Assembly (NCBI RefSeq): GCF_013385985.1 | Contig: NZ_JACAOY010000016.1 | Span: 1 to 64,000, forward strand | Origin: Pseudomonas sp. B6002 | GTDB taxonomy: Bacteria > Pseudomonadota > Gammaproteobacteria > Pseudomonadales > Pseudomonadaceae | Direction: 5' to 3' | DNA: 64,000 nt | Part shown: positions 32,693 to 40,783 of the stretch, in pieces | Layout of the letters: every line of letters begins with the position of its first letter | Numbering within the stretch: position 1 is the first letter of the stretch | Notes under the pieces: generated by a model | The model's database searches: none | Told to the model about the DNA's origin: nothing | Seen by the model: the letters and a program-made list of their open reading frames with translations, nothing else | Position numbers and translations under genes: made by a program

Positions 32693-32926
32693 ATGGAAAT
32701 CGACATCGCCATCACCGCAAAACTGCCCCGCGACCAGGCCGAGGCACTGCTCGTTGAGCTGCGTGCGCAGTACGCGTTGCTGTTCAACGAGCATTGGTAT
32801 GACGACCGTTTTCGCATGATTCCCGAAGGGTTGCGGCACGGCTCGTTGCTGGTGGCCTTCCCTGGGTTGGCCGCACGAAAAAGCCTGATAGGCGCCCTTA
32901 AACACAGTCTCGACGAAGCGAAGTAA
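32693..32926 (+). CDS. small hypothetical early protein
   Basis: The 77-aa protein starts MEIDIAITAKLPRDQAEALL; GAGG precedes the ATG. It looks like a compact alpha/beta protein. It ends 6 bp before the primase-helicase gene and is likely co-transcribed with it. The function is unknown. Confidence 0.6.
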   Translation: MEIDIAITAKLPRDQAEALLVELRAQYALLFNEHWYDDRFRMIPEGLRHGSLLVAFPGLAARKSLIGALKHSLDEAK

Positions 32927-32932
32927 GCCACG

Positions 32933-35656
32933 ATGGAAATGGAACAAAGGCTGCGAGCCGACGTCATCCAACGCATTGAGCGGGACTACCAGCTTAAGCA
33001 CATGACAAACACCAATTACATGCGCAAGGGTGTGTGCCCAGCCTGCCGCCAGAAAACCCTTTACACCTTCTACGACTCGCCCTGGACGTTGATCTGCGGA
33101 CGGCCGGAAAAGTGCGACCACCGTGTCTACGTGAAAGACGTCTACGACGATCTGTTCAACGACTGGAGCAAGACCGCGCCGTCGACAGCGGACAACCCCC
33201 AGGCCACAGCACGCGCCTACCTTGAGTTTGCGCGAGGTTTCAAATTTGAGCTCATCGCCGGCTTGTTCACTCAGGATAACTACTGGGATGGACTGTTAAA
33301 TATAGGTAGCGCCACGGTGCGTTTCGCCTTGGAGAAAGGTGGCTACTGGGAGCGCCTGATAGATCGGCCCGACCGATTCGGCAAGATGAAAGCCCGCTTC
33401 CGCCCCACCGGCGAAGGTTTGACCGGTTACAAGGGCGTCTGGTGGTGCCCGCCGAGTGTGGACCTGCTGGAAGTCGACGAGCTGTTCATCGTCGAGGGAA
33501 TCTTCGACTCCATCGCTCTGCTGCACAACGAAGTGCCGGCCGTGTCGATGATGTCCAGCGCTCCCTGCCCTATCGACTCACTCAAGGCCCTGGTCAAGTT
33601 GCGTCAGGACGCTGGCAAACGTCTCCCGCACCTGGTGTGGGCACTGGATAACGAGCCAGTCGCCAAGGCGAACATGCGCCGCTGGGCGAAGGAAGCGAGC
33701 GAGCTGGGCTTCAACTGCAAAGCAGCCGTTATCCCGCAGCCAAACGGGAAAAAGGTCGATTGGAACGACCTGCACTTGCGGTGGAAGTCGATAGAGGGCG
33801 ACGACAAACGCGCCGAGTGCATTGAGCAGGAGCTTGGCGAAGCGCGTCACCAGGGCGATTTGCTGCTGGCTGATTCGGCTGAAGAAAAGGCGTTCCTGAT
33901 CTACGTGCGCAACGAGCGCAAAGAATTTCACTTCACGTTCCGCAAACGCTTGTACTGGTTTCGGCTGGACCTCGAAAAATACGACCGTGCGATGACCGAT
34001 CTGGAAAGCTCGGAACGCCACGAAGACCAGTTGCTCACGGAAGAACAGCGACGCTACAAGGCACTGCGCCAATCTGGATCAGTGACCAGCATCGCCAACT
34101 GCAATTTCCAGGCGCTGTATTACATGCGCAACGACCTCACCGACGAGGCTTGGTATTACTTCCGTATTGAGCGCCCACAAGGGCCGGCCATCAAGAGCAC
34201 GTTCACAGCCAAACAGCTCACGTCGGCGCCTGAGTTCGCGAACCGCTTGCTCAACGTCTCCAATGGCGCAATGTTCGAGGGCAGCGCGCAGCAACTGAAA
34301 CGGATCCTGGCCCCACAGCTGGACTGCCTGAAAACCGTCAACACCATCGAATGGATCGGCTACAGCCGCGACCATGGCGCCTATGTCTTCAACGACCTGG
34401 CCTTTCATGGCGGCAAGGTTCAGGTGCGCAACAAGGAAGACTTTTTCGACCTGGGCAAGCTGAGCATCAAGTCACAGAGCCAGTCGCCGGTGCTGCACAT
34501 CAACACCGACCTCAACGCCTATAACGAAGGTTGGTTCGACATCTACTGGCGCTGCTTTGGCGTACAGGGGCTGGTGGTACTGGCCTGGTGGCTGGGCGCG
34601 TTGCACGCCGAGCAGATCCGCCAGATCCACAAGTCGCTGATGTTCCTTGAGCTGGTGGGTGAAGCCGGATCGGGCAAGACCACGCTGGTGGAGCTGCTGT
34701 GGAAGTCGGTCGGGCGCACTGATTACGAAGGCTTCGACCCGTCCAAAGCAACCGCTGCGAGCCGTGCGCGTAACTTCTCGCAGGTCAGCAACTTGCCGGT
34801 AGTGCTGATCGAATCCGAGCGTGAACAAAAGGAAGGCCAGCCGGTTAAACACTTCGATTGGGATGAACTGAAAACCGCCTACAACGGCCGCAGCGTTCGC
34901 TCCACCGGCGTGAAAAACAACGGCAACGATACCCACGAACCACCGTTCCGTGCCGCCCTGCTGATAGCGCAGAACAACCCGGTAAACGCGTCCGAACCAA
35001 TCCTGCAGCGTATCTGCCACGTCCACCTGACACGTGAACATCACACACCGGAAACCAAGCAGTATGCCGAGCAGTTGGAGCGCATGCCGATGGACAGCAT
35101 CAGCGGCTTCTTGGTCAAGGCGTTGCAACGTGAAAGCGAAACCATGCGCCTGATGGAGGAAAACACCTCCGGCTACGAGCAAGAGCTACTGGCCCAGCCA
35201 GGCGTGCGCACCGTGCGTATTGCCAAGAACCACGCCCAATTGCGCAGCCTGGTGGATGCACTGGCCGGTGTCGTGCCGCTCGGCGAACGCCGCAGGGCCC
35301 TCGCACACGCTGAAATCAGTCGCATGGCCGTGGAGCGGCAGCAGGCAATCAACGCCGACCACCCGACCGTGCGCGAGTTTTGGGACCTGTACGAATTCCT
35401 CAATGGCATGGACGAGAAAGCCGCGCTGAACCATGCGCGTCGCGATGGGCTGATAGCCGTGAACCTCAACGAGTTCGTAGAAATGGCCGCCAATAAACGG
35501 CAACAAGTCCCGCCTTTGAGCGACCTGAAACGCCTGCTGAAGACGAGCAAATCACCCAAGTTTCTGGAGTCGAACAAGCCCGTCAACTCGGCACGCCAGG
35601 TCGACGCATTCGACAAACCTAAAACCATTCGCTGCTGGGTATTCCAGGGCGTGTAG
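32933..35656 (+). CDS. phage primase-helicase: zinc finger, TOPRIM and P-loop domains
   Basis: The 907-aa protein has an N-terminal CHC2-like zinc site (VCPACRQKTL, LICGRPEKCDH; about residues 33-62), then a TOPRIM domain (ELFIVEGIFDSIALLHN near 182 and HLVWALDNE near 230), and a C-terminal helicase-like domain with Walker A GEAGSGKTTL (about 577-586) and a downstream VVLIESERE. Together these suggest de novo priming and unwinding, unlike the rolling-circle nicking enzyme gpA of P2. It is the largest early gene. I found no gpA-type YxxxK nickase in the window. The family is common in Pseudomonas prophages; biochemical details are inferred. Confidence 0.82.
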   Translation: MEMEQRLRADVIQRIERDYQLKHMTNTNYMRKGVCPACRQKTLYTFYDSPWTLICGRPEKCDHRVYVKDVYDDLFNDWSKTAPSTADNPQATARAYLEFARGFKFELIAGLFTQDNYWDGLLNIGSATVRFALEKGGYWERLIDRPDRFGKMKARFRPTGEGLTGYKGVWWCPPSVDLLEVDELFIVEGIFDSIALLHNEVPAVSMMSSAPCPIDSLKALVKLRQDAGKRLPHLVWALDNEPVAKANMRRWAKEASELGFNCKAAVIPQPNGKKVDWNDLHLRWKSIEGDDKRAECIEQELGEARHQGDLLLADSAEEKAFLIYVRNERKEFHFTFRKRLYWFRLDLEKYDRAMTDLESSERHEDQLLTEEQRRYKALRQSGSVTSIANCNFQALYYMRNDLTDEAWYYFRIERPQGPAIKSTFTAKQLTSAPEFANRLLNVSNGAMFEGSAQQLKRILAPQLDCLKTVNTIEWIGYSRDHGAYVFNDLAFHGGKVQVRNKEDFFDLGKLSIKSQSQSPVLHINTDLNAYNEGWFDIYWRCFGVQGLVVLAWWLGALHAEQIRQIHKSLMFLELVGEAGSGKTTLVELLWKSVGRTDYEGFDPSKATAASRARNFSQVSNLPVVLIESEREQKEGQPVKHFDWDELKTAYNGRSVRSTGVKNNGNDTHEPPFRAALLIAQNNPVNASEPILQRICHVHLTREHHTPETKQYAEQLERMPMDSISGFLVKALQRESETMRLMEENTSGYEQELLAQPGVRTVRIAKNHAQLRSLVDALAGVVPLGERRRALAHAEISRMAVERQQAINADHPTVREFWDLYEFLNGMDEKAALNHARRDGLIAVNLNEFVEMAANKRQQVPPLSDLKRLLKTSKSPKFLESNKPVNSARQVDAFDKPKTIRCWVFQGV

Positions 35657-35703
35657 GGGCTGCAACCCCTAGATATCTACCACCCAAAGGAGAAGCACCA
35701 TGC
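35654..35703 (+). repeat. hairpin leader, copy 1
   Basis: Stem TAGGGG / CCCCTA around CTGCAA, then CCACCCAAAGGAGAAGCACC and the ATG of the gene at 35700. It matches copy 2 at 36021-36073 over most of its length. AAGGAG is a strong ribosome-binding site. It may be a translational control element or the trace of a local duplication. Confidence 0.65.
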
Positions 35704-36011
35704 ACATCCAAGTCATCACCGGTGACGGCAGCCAGGGCGAAACCAACCGTCTTCGACACCTGAAAGAGCTGAAGGACTGGTTTAACAAGTCCGGGAAAAT
35801 CGTTCACGCGGAGGCCTACGACCCGACAGGGTTGGTCGCGATCCTGGATGTTCGTGCGGTCAGCGACAAAGAAATCCTGGTGCTGGAGTGCAGCCGGGAT
35901 CAGATCCAGGCGGTCCTGGAGTGGCAGTCAGCAACAGATGAGGTTGTTGAGTTTGAAAAACTGCTACTGCACCTGGTGCGGAAGCAAAACCCAACCGGCG
36001 AAAGCCAGTGA
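35700..36011 (+). CDS. hypothetical early protein
   Basis: The 103-aa protein (MHIQVITGDGSQGETNRLRH) starts after AAAGGAG in the first hairpin leader. It looks alpha/beta with no TM segment (IVHAEAYDPTGLVAILDVRAVSDKEILVLEC). It lies between the primase-helicase and a second small gene with the same leader. I do not recognise it. Confidence 0.65.
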   Translation: MHIQVITGDGSQGETNRLRHLKELKDWFNKSGKIVHAEAYDPTGLVAILDVRAVSDKEILVLECSRDQIQAVLEWQSATDEVVEFEKLLLHLVRKQNPTGESQ

Positions 36012-36020
36012 GAAGGTGGT

Positions 36021-36073
36021 GTCGAGGGGCTGCAACCCCTCGACACCGACCACCCAAAGGAGAAGCACCATGC
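36021..36073 (+). repeat. hairpin leader, copy 2
   Basis: Perfect 9-bp stem GTCGAGGGG / CCCCTCGAC (36021-36029 and 36036-36044, loop CTGCAA), followed by the same CCACCCAAAGGAGAAGCACC and an ATG at 36070. The conserved part covers the hairpin, the ribosome-binding site and the first codons, while the genes behind differ. Confidence 0.7.
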
Positions 36074-36336
36074 AAGTGAATCAACCCAAAGGCGGCACCG
36101 CAGAGGCTACCACAACCCCGCTGGCTGTCGGCGACAAGGTCAGCTACGTCGCTATAAGCGGTGGTGGCCAGCAATACCGGCTCAGTGCTCGTACCGGCGT
36201 CATAGAAGCGATCGATGGCAGCGTTGCCACCTTGCGAGCTCCGAACGGTCGCAGCATCACAAAACCGCTCAACAAACTGACACCAGACGGCCAGCCCAAT
36301 GCGCTCACGCGCACGCTCATGGAGGGCCACTCATGA
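36070..36336 (+). CDS. small hypothetical protein, KOW/SH3-like
   Basis: The 88-aa protein starts MQVNQPKGGTAEATTTPLAV and has an SH3-like pattern: VGDKVSYVAISGG, TGVIEAIDGSVATLRAPNGRSITKPLNKL. The second half is a small beta-barrel like those that accompany nucleic acid enzymes. Its stop overlaps the start of the methyltransferase gene (ATGA), so the two are coupled. The function is unknown. Confidence 0.65.
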   Translation: MQVNQPKGGTAEATTTPLAVGDKVSYVAISGGGQQYRLSARTGVIEAIDGSVATLRAPNGRSITKPLNKLTPDGQPNALTRTLMEGHS

Positions 36337-38324
36337 TCAAGCGCACCCTCACCCACTTCCACCTCTGCTGCGGCCTTGGCAGCGGCGCCGCTGGCTTCAG
36401 CGACTCCAAACCATTCCTGGGCCCCGTGCAAGCTGAGTGGCGTTGCCTGGGCGGCGTAGATGTCGACCCGGCCGGTTTGCGTGACTTCCAGATGATGACC
36501 GGTGTGCCTGGCACACTGATGGACCTGTTCACCCGCGAGCAGTTCGCCGCATTCCACGGCCTGCAGCCGCCCGCCGGCTGGAAAGAAGCCACTGCCGAAG
36601 ACCTGCGCCGCGCCGCTGGCAACGAAGACCCGGACGCGGTGTTCATCAGCAGCCCCTGCAAGGGCGCTTCAGGCTTGCTGTCCGAGACAATGAGCCAGAC
36701 GCCCAAATACCGGGCACTCAACGAGCTGACGTTGCGCTGCGTGTGGCTGATGTGTGAAGCCTGGAAGCACAATCCGGTGTCGCTGATCGTGTTCGAAAAC
36801 GTACCGCGCCTCGCCACCCGGGGCCGCTACCTGCTGGATCAGATCACCAAGTTGCTCAGGCACTACGGTTACGCGGTGGCTGAAACCACCCACGACTGTG
36901 GTGAAATCGGCGGGCTGGCCCAGAGCCGCAAGCGCTTCCTGCTGGTGGCCAGGCACGTCGAGAAGGTGCCTGCGTTTCTGTACGAACCGGAAAAGCGCAG
37001 CCTGCGCGCCGTTGGTGACGTGTTAAGCCGCATGCCGCTGGCCGGCGATATCGATCAGGCTGGGCCGATGCACAGGGTGCCTGCATTGCAGTGGAAAACT
37101 TGGGTGCGCCTAGCCCTGGTTGAAGCCGGCAAGGATTGGCGCAGCCTGAGCCGGTTTGCGATCGAGGACGGCTACCTTCGCGACTTCGTGATCGTGCCGG
37201 AATATCGCGCCGGTTACATGGGGGTGCACGACTGGCAGGACACCGTCGGCACAGTCGCCGGCCGGTCGAGCCCAACCAACGGCAAGTTCTCGGTTGCAGA
37301 CCCTCGACCGACCAGCAAATTCGAATACACCCAATACGGCGTGCTGCCCTATGACCGTCACTGTGGTGTGGTCACCGGCCAACGCAGCCCTGGGCAAGGA
37401 ACATTCAGTGTTGCTGACCCGCGCATGGGCGGCGAGCGCCACAACAACGTGTTCCGCGTGGTGCGCAATGATCAGGCCGCCGGCACAGTGACGGCCGGAC
37501 ACGGCCCCAGTTCGGGAGGGCAGGCGTTGGCAGATCCTCGGCAACCGTCCAAGGGCTTCGGAAAGTACCTGGTCACCGACTACAGCAAACCGGCCGGTAC
37601 CGTCATCGCCGGCAGCACCACCGGCCAGGGCACTTTCGCCGTGGCCGATCCGGCCTACAAGAATTGGCACCCCGCCGCCAGCACGCAAAAACTGCGTATT
37701 ACGCCCTGGTGCGAAAGCGCCAAGACAGTGACCGGCTCGCAACAGGTCGCCAGTGGCGCGTTATCGATCGCAGATCCGCGCCCGGGCATGTCGCGCACCA
37801 AGGGCGATGCCTACCTGACCGGCGGGCATTATGGGGTCGTCGACTACAACACCCCGGCCGGCGCCGTTTCCGCCAGCGCATGCCACGACAATGGCCGGTG
37901 GTCGGTCGCAGACCAGCGCATGCCGGCATCCAACGACCGACTGACCTGCATGATCACCAGCCTCGACGGTACCTGGCACCGCCCGTTCACCACCCTGGAG
38001 CTGGCTGCGCTGCAATCGCTGTTTGATCCAGAGGACCACTGGTCAGCAGATCCGCAGACCGCTCATGAGATTGAGCGTATGCAGCGGGTTCGCAAGATTG
38101 AACAGGCGGGGGTTTTCCAGCTGGACGGTATCAACGACGGCCACCACCGGGAGCGGATCGGCAACGCAGTACCGCGCGCGGCGGCAAGGGCGATGGCCGA
38201 TGTGTTCGGCATGACGCTGCTGCTTTCCGAGGCTGGGGAGACGTTCATGCTCAGCAACGTGTCGATTTGGGTGCAGCCGGTGGCGATTGCGTTGAGCGTG
38301 ACCCAGCAGGAGGTTGGTGTATGA
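36333..38324 (+). CDS. C5-cytosine DNA methyltransferase with six internal repeats
   Basis: The 663-aa protein has C5-methyltransferase motifs: I (HFHLCCGLGSGAAGF), IV with catalytic Cys (FISSPCKG, in place of the usual PPCQ), VI (IVFENVP), VIII (QSRKRFLLVAR) and X (RERIGNAVPRAAARAMA). Between VIII and X, six copies of a roughly 20-residue unit of form G(T/V)V-x7-G-x3-(V/I)ADPR occur at nucleotides 37248-37919, spaced 110-140 bp apart, in the target-recognition region. Typical enzymes are 330-480 aa, so the repeats explain the extra length. No restriction enzyme is nearby. It probably protects phage DNA from restriction, perhaps with several targets. Confidence 0.85.
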   Translation: MIKRTLTHFHLCCGLGSGAAGFSDSKPFLGPVQAEWRCLGGVDVDPAGLRDFQMMTGVPGTLMDLFTREQFAAFHGLQPPAGWKEATAEDLRRAAGNEDPDAVFISSPCKGASGLLSETMSQTPKYRALNELTLRCVWLMCEAWKHNPVSLIVFENVPRLATRGRYLLDQITKLLRHYGYAVAETTHDCGEIGGLAQSRKRFLLVARHVEKVPAFLYEPEKRSLRAVGDVLSRMPLAGDIDQAGPMHRVPALQWKTWVRLALVEAGKDWRSLSRFAIEDGYLRDFVIVPEYRAGYMGVHDWQDTVGTVAGRSSPTNGKFSVADPRPTSKFEYTQYGVLPYDRHCGVVTGQRSPGQGTFSVADPRMGGERHNNVFRVVRNDQAAGTVTAGHGPSSGGQALADPRQPSKGFGKYLVTDYSKPAGTVIAGSTTGQGTFAVADPAYKNWHPAASTQKLRITPWCESAKTVTGSQQVASGALSIADPRPGMSRTKGDAYLTGGHYGVVDYNTPAGAVSASACHDNGRWSVADQRMPASNDRLTCMITSLDGTWHRPFTTLELAALQSLFDPEDHWSADPQTAHEIERMQRVRKIEQAGVFQLDGINDGHHRERIGNAVPRAAARAMADVFGMTLLLSEAGETFMLSNVSIWVQPVAIALSVTQQEVGV

Positions 38325-38572
38325 CTGTGTTCCTGCTGCTTTATCTGTGCGCCGATACGACCCGGATGGATTGTCAGGTAGTGAAGGCTGATAGCTGGAA
38401 CGGGCCTCACGCTTACGAGCGATGCATTGACGTCGTACCTGGCCTCACTGAGGCACTTACCGCGCGCAACCGAGAGCGACATCGGTTCGTTTGTGAAATC
38501 CAATCCGACGCCCCACAGCCCGCTGACCATGTGTCCCGGCCGACCTTTATCCATCAATCATTTCGGATGTAA
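38321..38572 (+). CDS. small hypothetical protein with N-terminal hydrophobic segment
   Basis: The 83-aa protein (MTVFLLLYLCADTTRMDCQV) is coupled to the methyltransferase stop by ATGA. The short hydrophobic start may be a weak signal or part of a fold. Four cysteines (CADTTRMDC, RCID, VCEIQ) could form disulfides or bind metal. The function is unknown. Confidence 0.55.
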   Translation: MTVFLLLYLCADTTRMDCQVVKADSWNGPHAYERCIDVVPGLTEALTARNRERHRFVCEIQSDAPQPADHVSRPTFIHQSFRM

Positions 38573-38582
38573 GGGGGACGCA

Positions 38583-38792
38583 ATGAACAACGGAAAATCC
38601 TTCCCCTGGAACCTGGACCTAACCGGCATATGCGACCAGTGCAACAGATCCCGTGCCCACGGCAACCACCAGAAGTGCAGCAAAGCGCGTCAGGCGCTCA
38701 ACGCCAAGCGTCGGGCCGAGGAAGCCCAAGCCGGTACCACACCAGCACCTAGAAAAAGTGCCGGCCTGTTCTGGTTACTTCGCCAGCAGTGA
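38583..38792 (+). CDS. small Cys/His protein, possible zinc finger
   Basis: The 69-aa protein (MNNGKSFPWNLDLTGICDQCN) has CDQC followed by HGNHQKC, a likely zinc site, then a basic helix (KARQALNAKRRAEEA). GGGGGA precedes the ATG. It ends 26 bp before a terminator and closes the early operon. The function is unknown. Confidence 0.6.
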   Translation: MNNGKSFPWNLDLTGICDQCNRSRAHGNHQKCSKARQALNAKRRAEEAQAGTTPAPRKSAGLFWLLRQQ

Positions 38793-38817
38793 TCGGCAAT
38801 ACTTCAGCGCAATACAC

Positions 38818-38842
38818 AAAGGCCCGGAGACGGGCCTTTTTT
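38818..38842 (+). terminator. rho-independent terminator at the end of the early operon
   Basis: Stem AAAGGCCCG / CGGGCCTTT (38818-38826 and 38831-38839, loop GAGA) followed by TTTTTT. It separates the early operon from the integrase gene, which must have its own promoter or read-through. Confidence 0.85.
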
Positions 38843-38886
38843 CTTTCACCTGGAAGAATCTTTCAATACATCGCGTGGGGACGCAT

Positions 38887-40053
38887 ATGGCAGATGGTGT
38901 AGAGGCCCGTGGCAATTCGGTACGGGTCTATTTTCGTTTTAATGGAGAGCTGTGCCGGGAGCTGGTGCCCGGAGGCAACACACCGGCCAACCGCGAGCAT
39001 GCAAAGCGCCTGGTCACAGTCATCGAATACGAGATACAGGCCGGCACCTTCGATTACCGCCGGCACTTTCCCGAGTCGACCAAATTGGCCGAGAACAGCT
39101 TCGGGCACTACCTGGACCTATGGTTGACCATCAAGAGCAACAGCGTGGCCGCGACCTCTTTCCGGGGGTACAAGAATAAGGCTGAGGTCCATGTGCGGCC
39201 GCGCTGGGGGGACGTTCAGATCGATCAGATTGACCACTTGGACCTGCAGGAGTGGATTCAGGGGCCGCTGTCGAAGCGGCTGAAGAACAAAACCATCCGC
39301 GACATCATCAGCAATGTGCGCCAGGTGTTCCGGCTGTACCGCACCCGGAAGAAGGTCGCGCACGACCCAACTGAAGGGTTATTCGTGCGTCTGCCCGATC
39401 CGGAGGCGCCGGATCCGTTCAACAGGGCCGAAATCAAGCAGATCCTCGAAACACCGACCAATCGTACTCAGGAGCTGCTGATGGTGCAGTTCATGATTTG
39501 GGCAGGGCCGCGGGTGTCGGAGACTATTGCCCTGGCATGGGAGGATGTCGATCTGAAACAGGGGACAGTGACTTTCCGCCGATCCAAGGTGCGGGGAGCC
39601 TATCGCGTGACGAAAACCCGGCGCTCTACTCGCAAGGTGCGTCTGCTGGAGCCTGCATGGGATGCCCTACGCAAGTTGGACACGATCAACCAGCTCAAGA
39701 CCGTGGACACGGTCGACGTCGTCGAGCGGGACAACAAGACCATCCGCAAGCACAAGCTGCACTTTGTATTTCTGAACACAAAGAGCGGCGTGCCGCACGT
39801 CAGCGACTTTGTCGTGAGGGACAGGTTCTTCAAAGCACACTTGAAAGCGGCCGGCGTTCGCTATCGCGGGCCAGGTCAGTGTCGGCATACCTACGCCAGT
39901 CAGTTGCTCACCACTGGTGTGGCTTCGGTTGACTGGATCGCGGAGCAGATGGGGCATACCAGTGCGAATATGATCCGGCAGCACTATGGGACGTGGATCA
40001 ATGAAGATGGACCAGACGTTATTGCAATACTAGAGCAAGCGCTACGTCTGTAG
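38887..40053 (+). CDS. int: tyrosine site-specific integrase
   Basis: The 388-aa protein has an N-terminal arm-binding domain, a SAM-like core-binding domain (NSFGHYLDLWLTIK, about residues 65-160), and a catalytic domain with Arg in WAGPRVSETIALAW, the RHTYAS box (GQCRHTYASQLLTTG; the first His of the usual HxxR is Gly), the second His in QMGHTSANMI, and nucleophile Tyr in RQHYGTW. It inserts the phage at tRNA-Ser, 730 bp away. The start MADGVEARGNSVRVYFRF follows the terminator directly; a longer frame upstream overlaps the zinc-finger gene and is not used. Confidence 0.93.
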   Translation: MADGVEARGNSVRVYFRFNGELCRELVPGGNTPANREHAKRLVTVIEYEIQAGTFDYRRHFPESTKLAENSFGHYLDLWLTIKSNSVAATSFRGYKNKAEVHVRPRWGDVQIDQIDHLDLQEWIQGPLSKRLKNKTIRDIISNVRQVFRLYRTRKKVAHDPTEGLFVRLPDPEAPDPFNRAEIKQILETPTNRTQELLMVQFMIWAGPRVSETIALAWEDVDLKQGTVTFRRSKVRGAYRVTKTRRSTRKVRLLEPAWDALRKLDTINQLKTVDTVDVVERDNKTIRKHKLHFVFLNTKSGVPHVSDFVVRDRFFKAHLKAAGVRYRGPGQCRHTYASQLLTTGVASVDWIAEQMGHTSANMIRQHYGTWINEDGPDVIAILEQALRL

Positions 40054-40075
40054 CGCTTAGATCAAACGTGGCCAT

Positions 40076-40441
40076 TCAAGACGTCGGTTTTACACGCGTC
40101 GTTTTCCATGTATTTATTTCAAACAAAACCGCCGCATCCCCTTCATCATTCCAAATGGGTGAACCGCTGTTCCAGTAACACTTATGCCAAGTGACACCAG
40201 CGTGAACCGATTTAGAGTAACTCCCTTTCTTGGTGTAGAGCGCGACCCGCTCGCCTTTCTTTGCTTCGACAGTGCCGAACCAATACGTATGACGATGCTT
40301 ATTTGAGAGCTTCCCAGAAGATGTATATGTCGTGTCTGCAACCATGTAGCGGTTGAGTGTGCAGTCTTCCACCACCGTCATTAACACACGCTCTTCGCTC
40401 GCATCTCCATGACCATGAATGCTATCTATTATGAGCTTCAT
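40076..40441 (-). CDS. hypothetical protein, possible lamin-tail-like (Ig) fold
   Basis: The 121-aa protein starts MKLIIDSIHGHGDASEERVL with GGAG 5 nt upstream. The pattern RHTYWF..., AKKGERVALYTKKG, HKCYWNSGSPIWNDEGDAAVLFEIN resembles the beta-sandwich of lamin-tail domains (a strand, V.LYT..G, a W.....W box, GD.A.L). It lies between int and attR, antisense to int, where phages often carry cargo expressed in the lysogen. The likeness is a pattern judgement and the function is unknown. Confidence 0.6.
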   Translation of the reverse strand: MKLIIDSIHGHGDASEERVLMTVVEDCTLNRYMVADTTYTSSGKLSNKHRHTYWFGTVEAKKGERVALYTKKGSYSKSVHAGVTWHKCYWNSGSPIWNDEGDAAVLFEINTWKTTRVKPTS

Positions 40442-40495
40442 CACATCTCCTTGTTTAGGTGCAGTATCAAGTGTCGGAGGTGACTTTAACTTCTT

Positions 40496-40705
40496 TCATG
40501 GCCTTCTGATAGCACCCATAAGTCCAAGGAGGGATTCGAAATATCGACGAGGCCGCAGCCTCCTACTCGAACCATTCTGCAAATTTTTTTTGAGCCATCT
40601 GACAAACGCATGCAGACCGATGCGAGGGGGTTGCATCGCGGGATCAATCATCCAGTCTCTACCTTTACTCTCAGTAGCAGCCGTCATTCCCACGAATGTT
40701 CCCAT
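40496..40705 (-). CDS. small hypothetical protein upstream of the lamin-tail-like gene
   Basis: The 69-aa frame (MGTFVGMTAATESKGRDWMI) has AAAGGA about 5 nt before its ATG, and its end lies 54 bp before the next gene on the same strand. It is basic (SSRRLRPRRYF) without TM segments. The ribosome-binding site supports it, but codon pattern and size make it uncertain. Confidence 0.4.
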   Translation of the reverse strand: MGTFVGMTAATESKGRDWMIDPAMQPPRIGLHAFVRWLKKNLQNGSSRRLRPRRYFESLLGLMGAIRRP

Positions 40706-40735
40706 ATGAGTCCTTTTTCATCCCCTGAAAACACA

Positions 40736-40769
40736 AAACCCCTGAAAACTTTAACGTTTTCAGGGGTTT
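40736..40769 (-). terminator. strong hairpin terminator downstream of tRNA-Ser, supplied by the prophage
   Basis: A perfect 14-bp stem AAACCCCTGAAAAC (40736-40749) / GTTTTCAGGGGTTT (40756-40769) with a 6-nt loop. On the minus strand it stands 14 bp beyond the tRNA 3' end and is followed by a T-rich run. A third CCCCTGAAAAC lies at 40722-40732. It is inside the prophage, so integration gives the tRNA transcript a new terminator. Confidence 0.75.
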
Positions 40770-40783
40770 AGTTGTTTCGAATT

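Noticed and set aside
5182-38324. Restriction-modification system built on the two methyltransferases
   Set aside because: The enzymes are far apart and no neighbouring gene shows a recognisable endonuclease motif.
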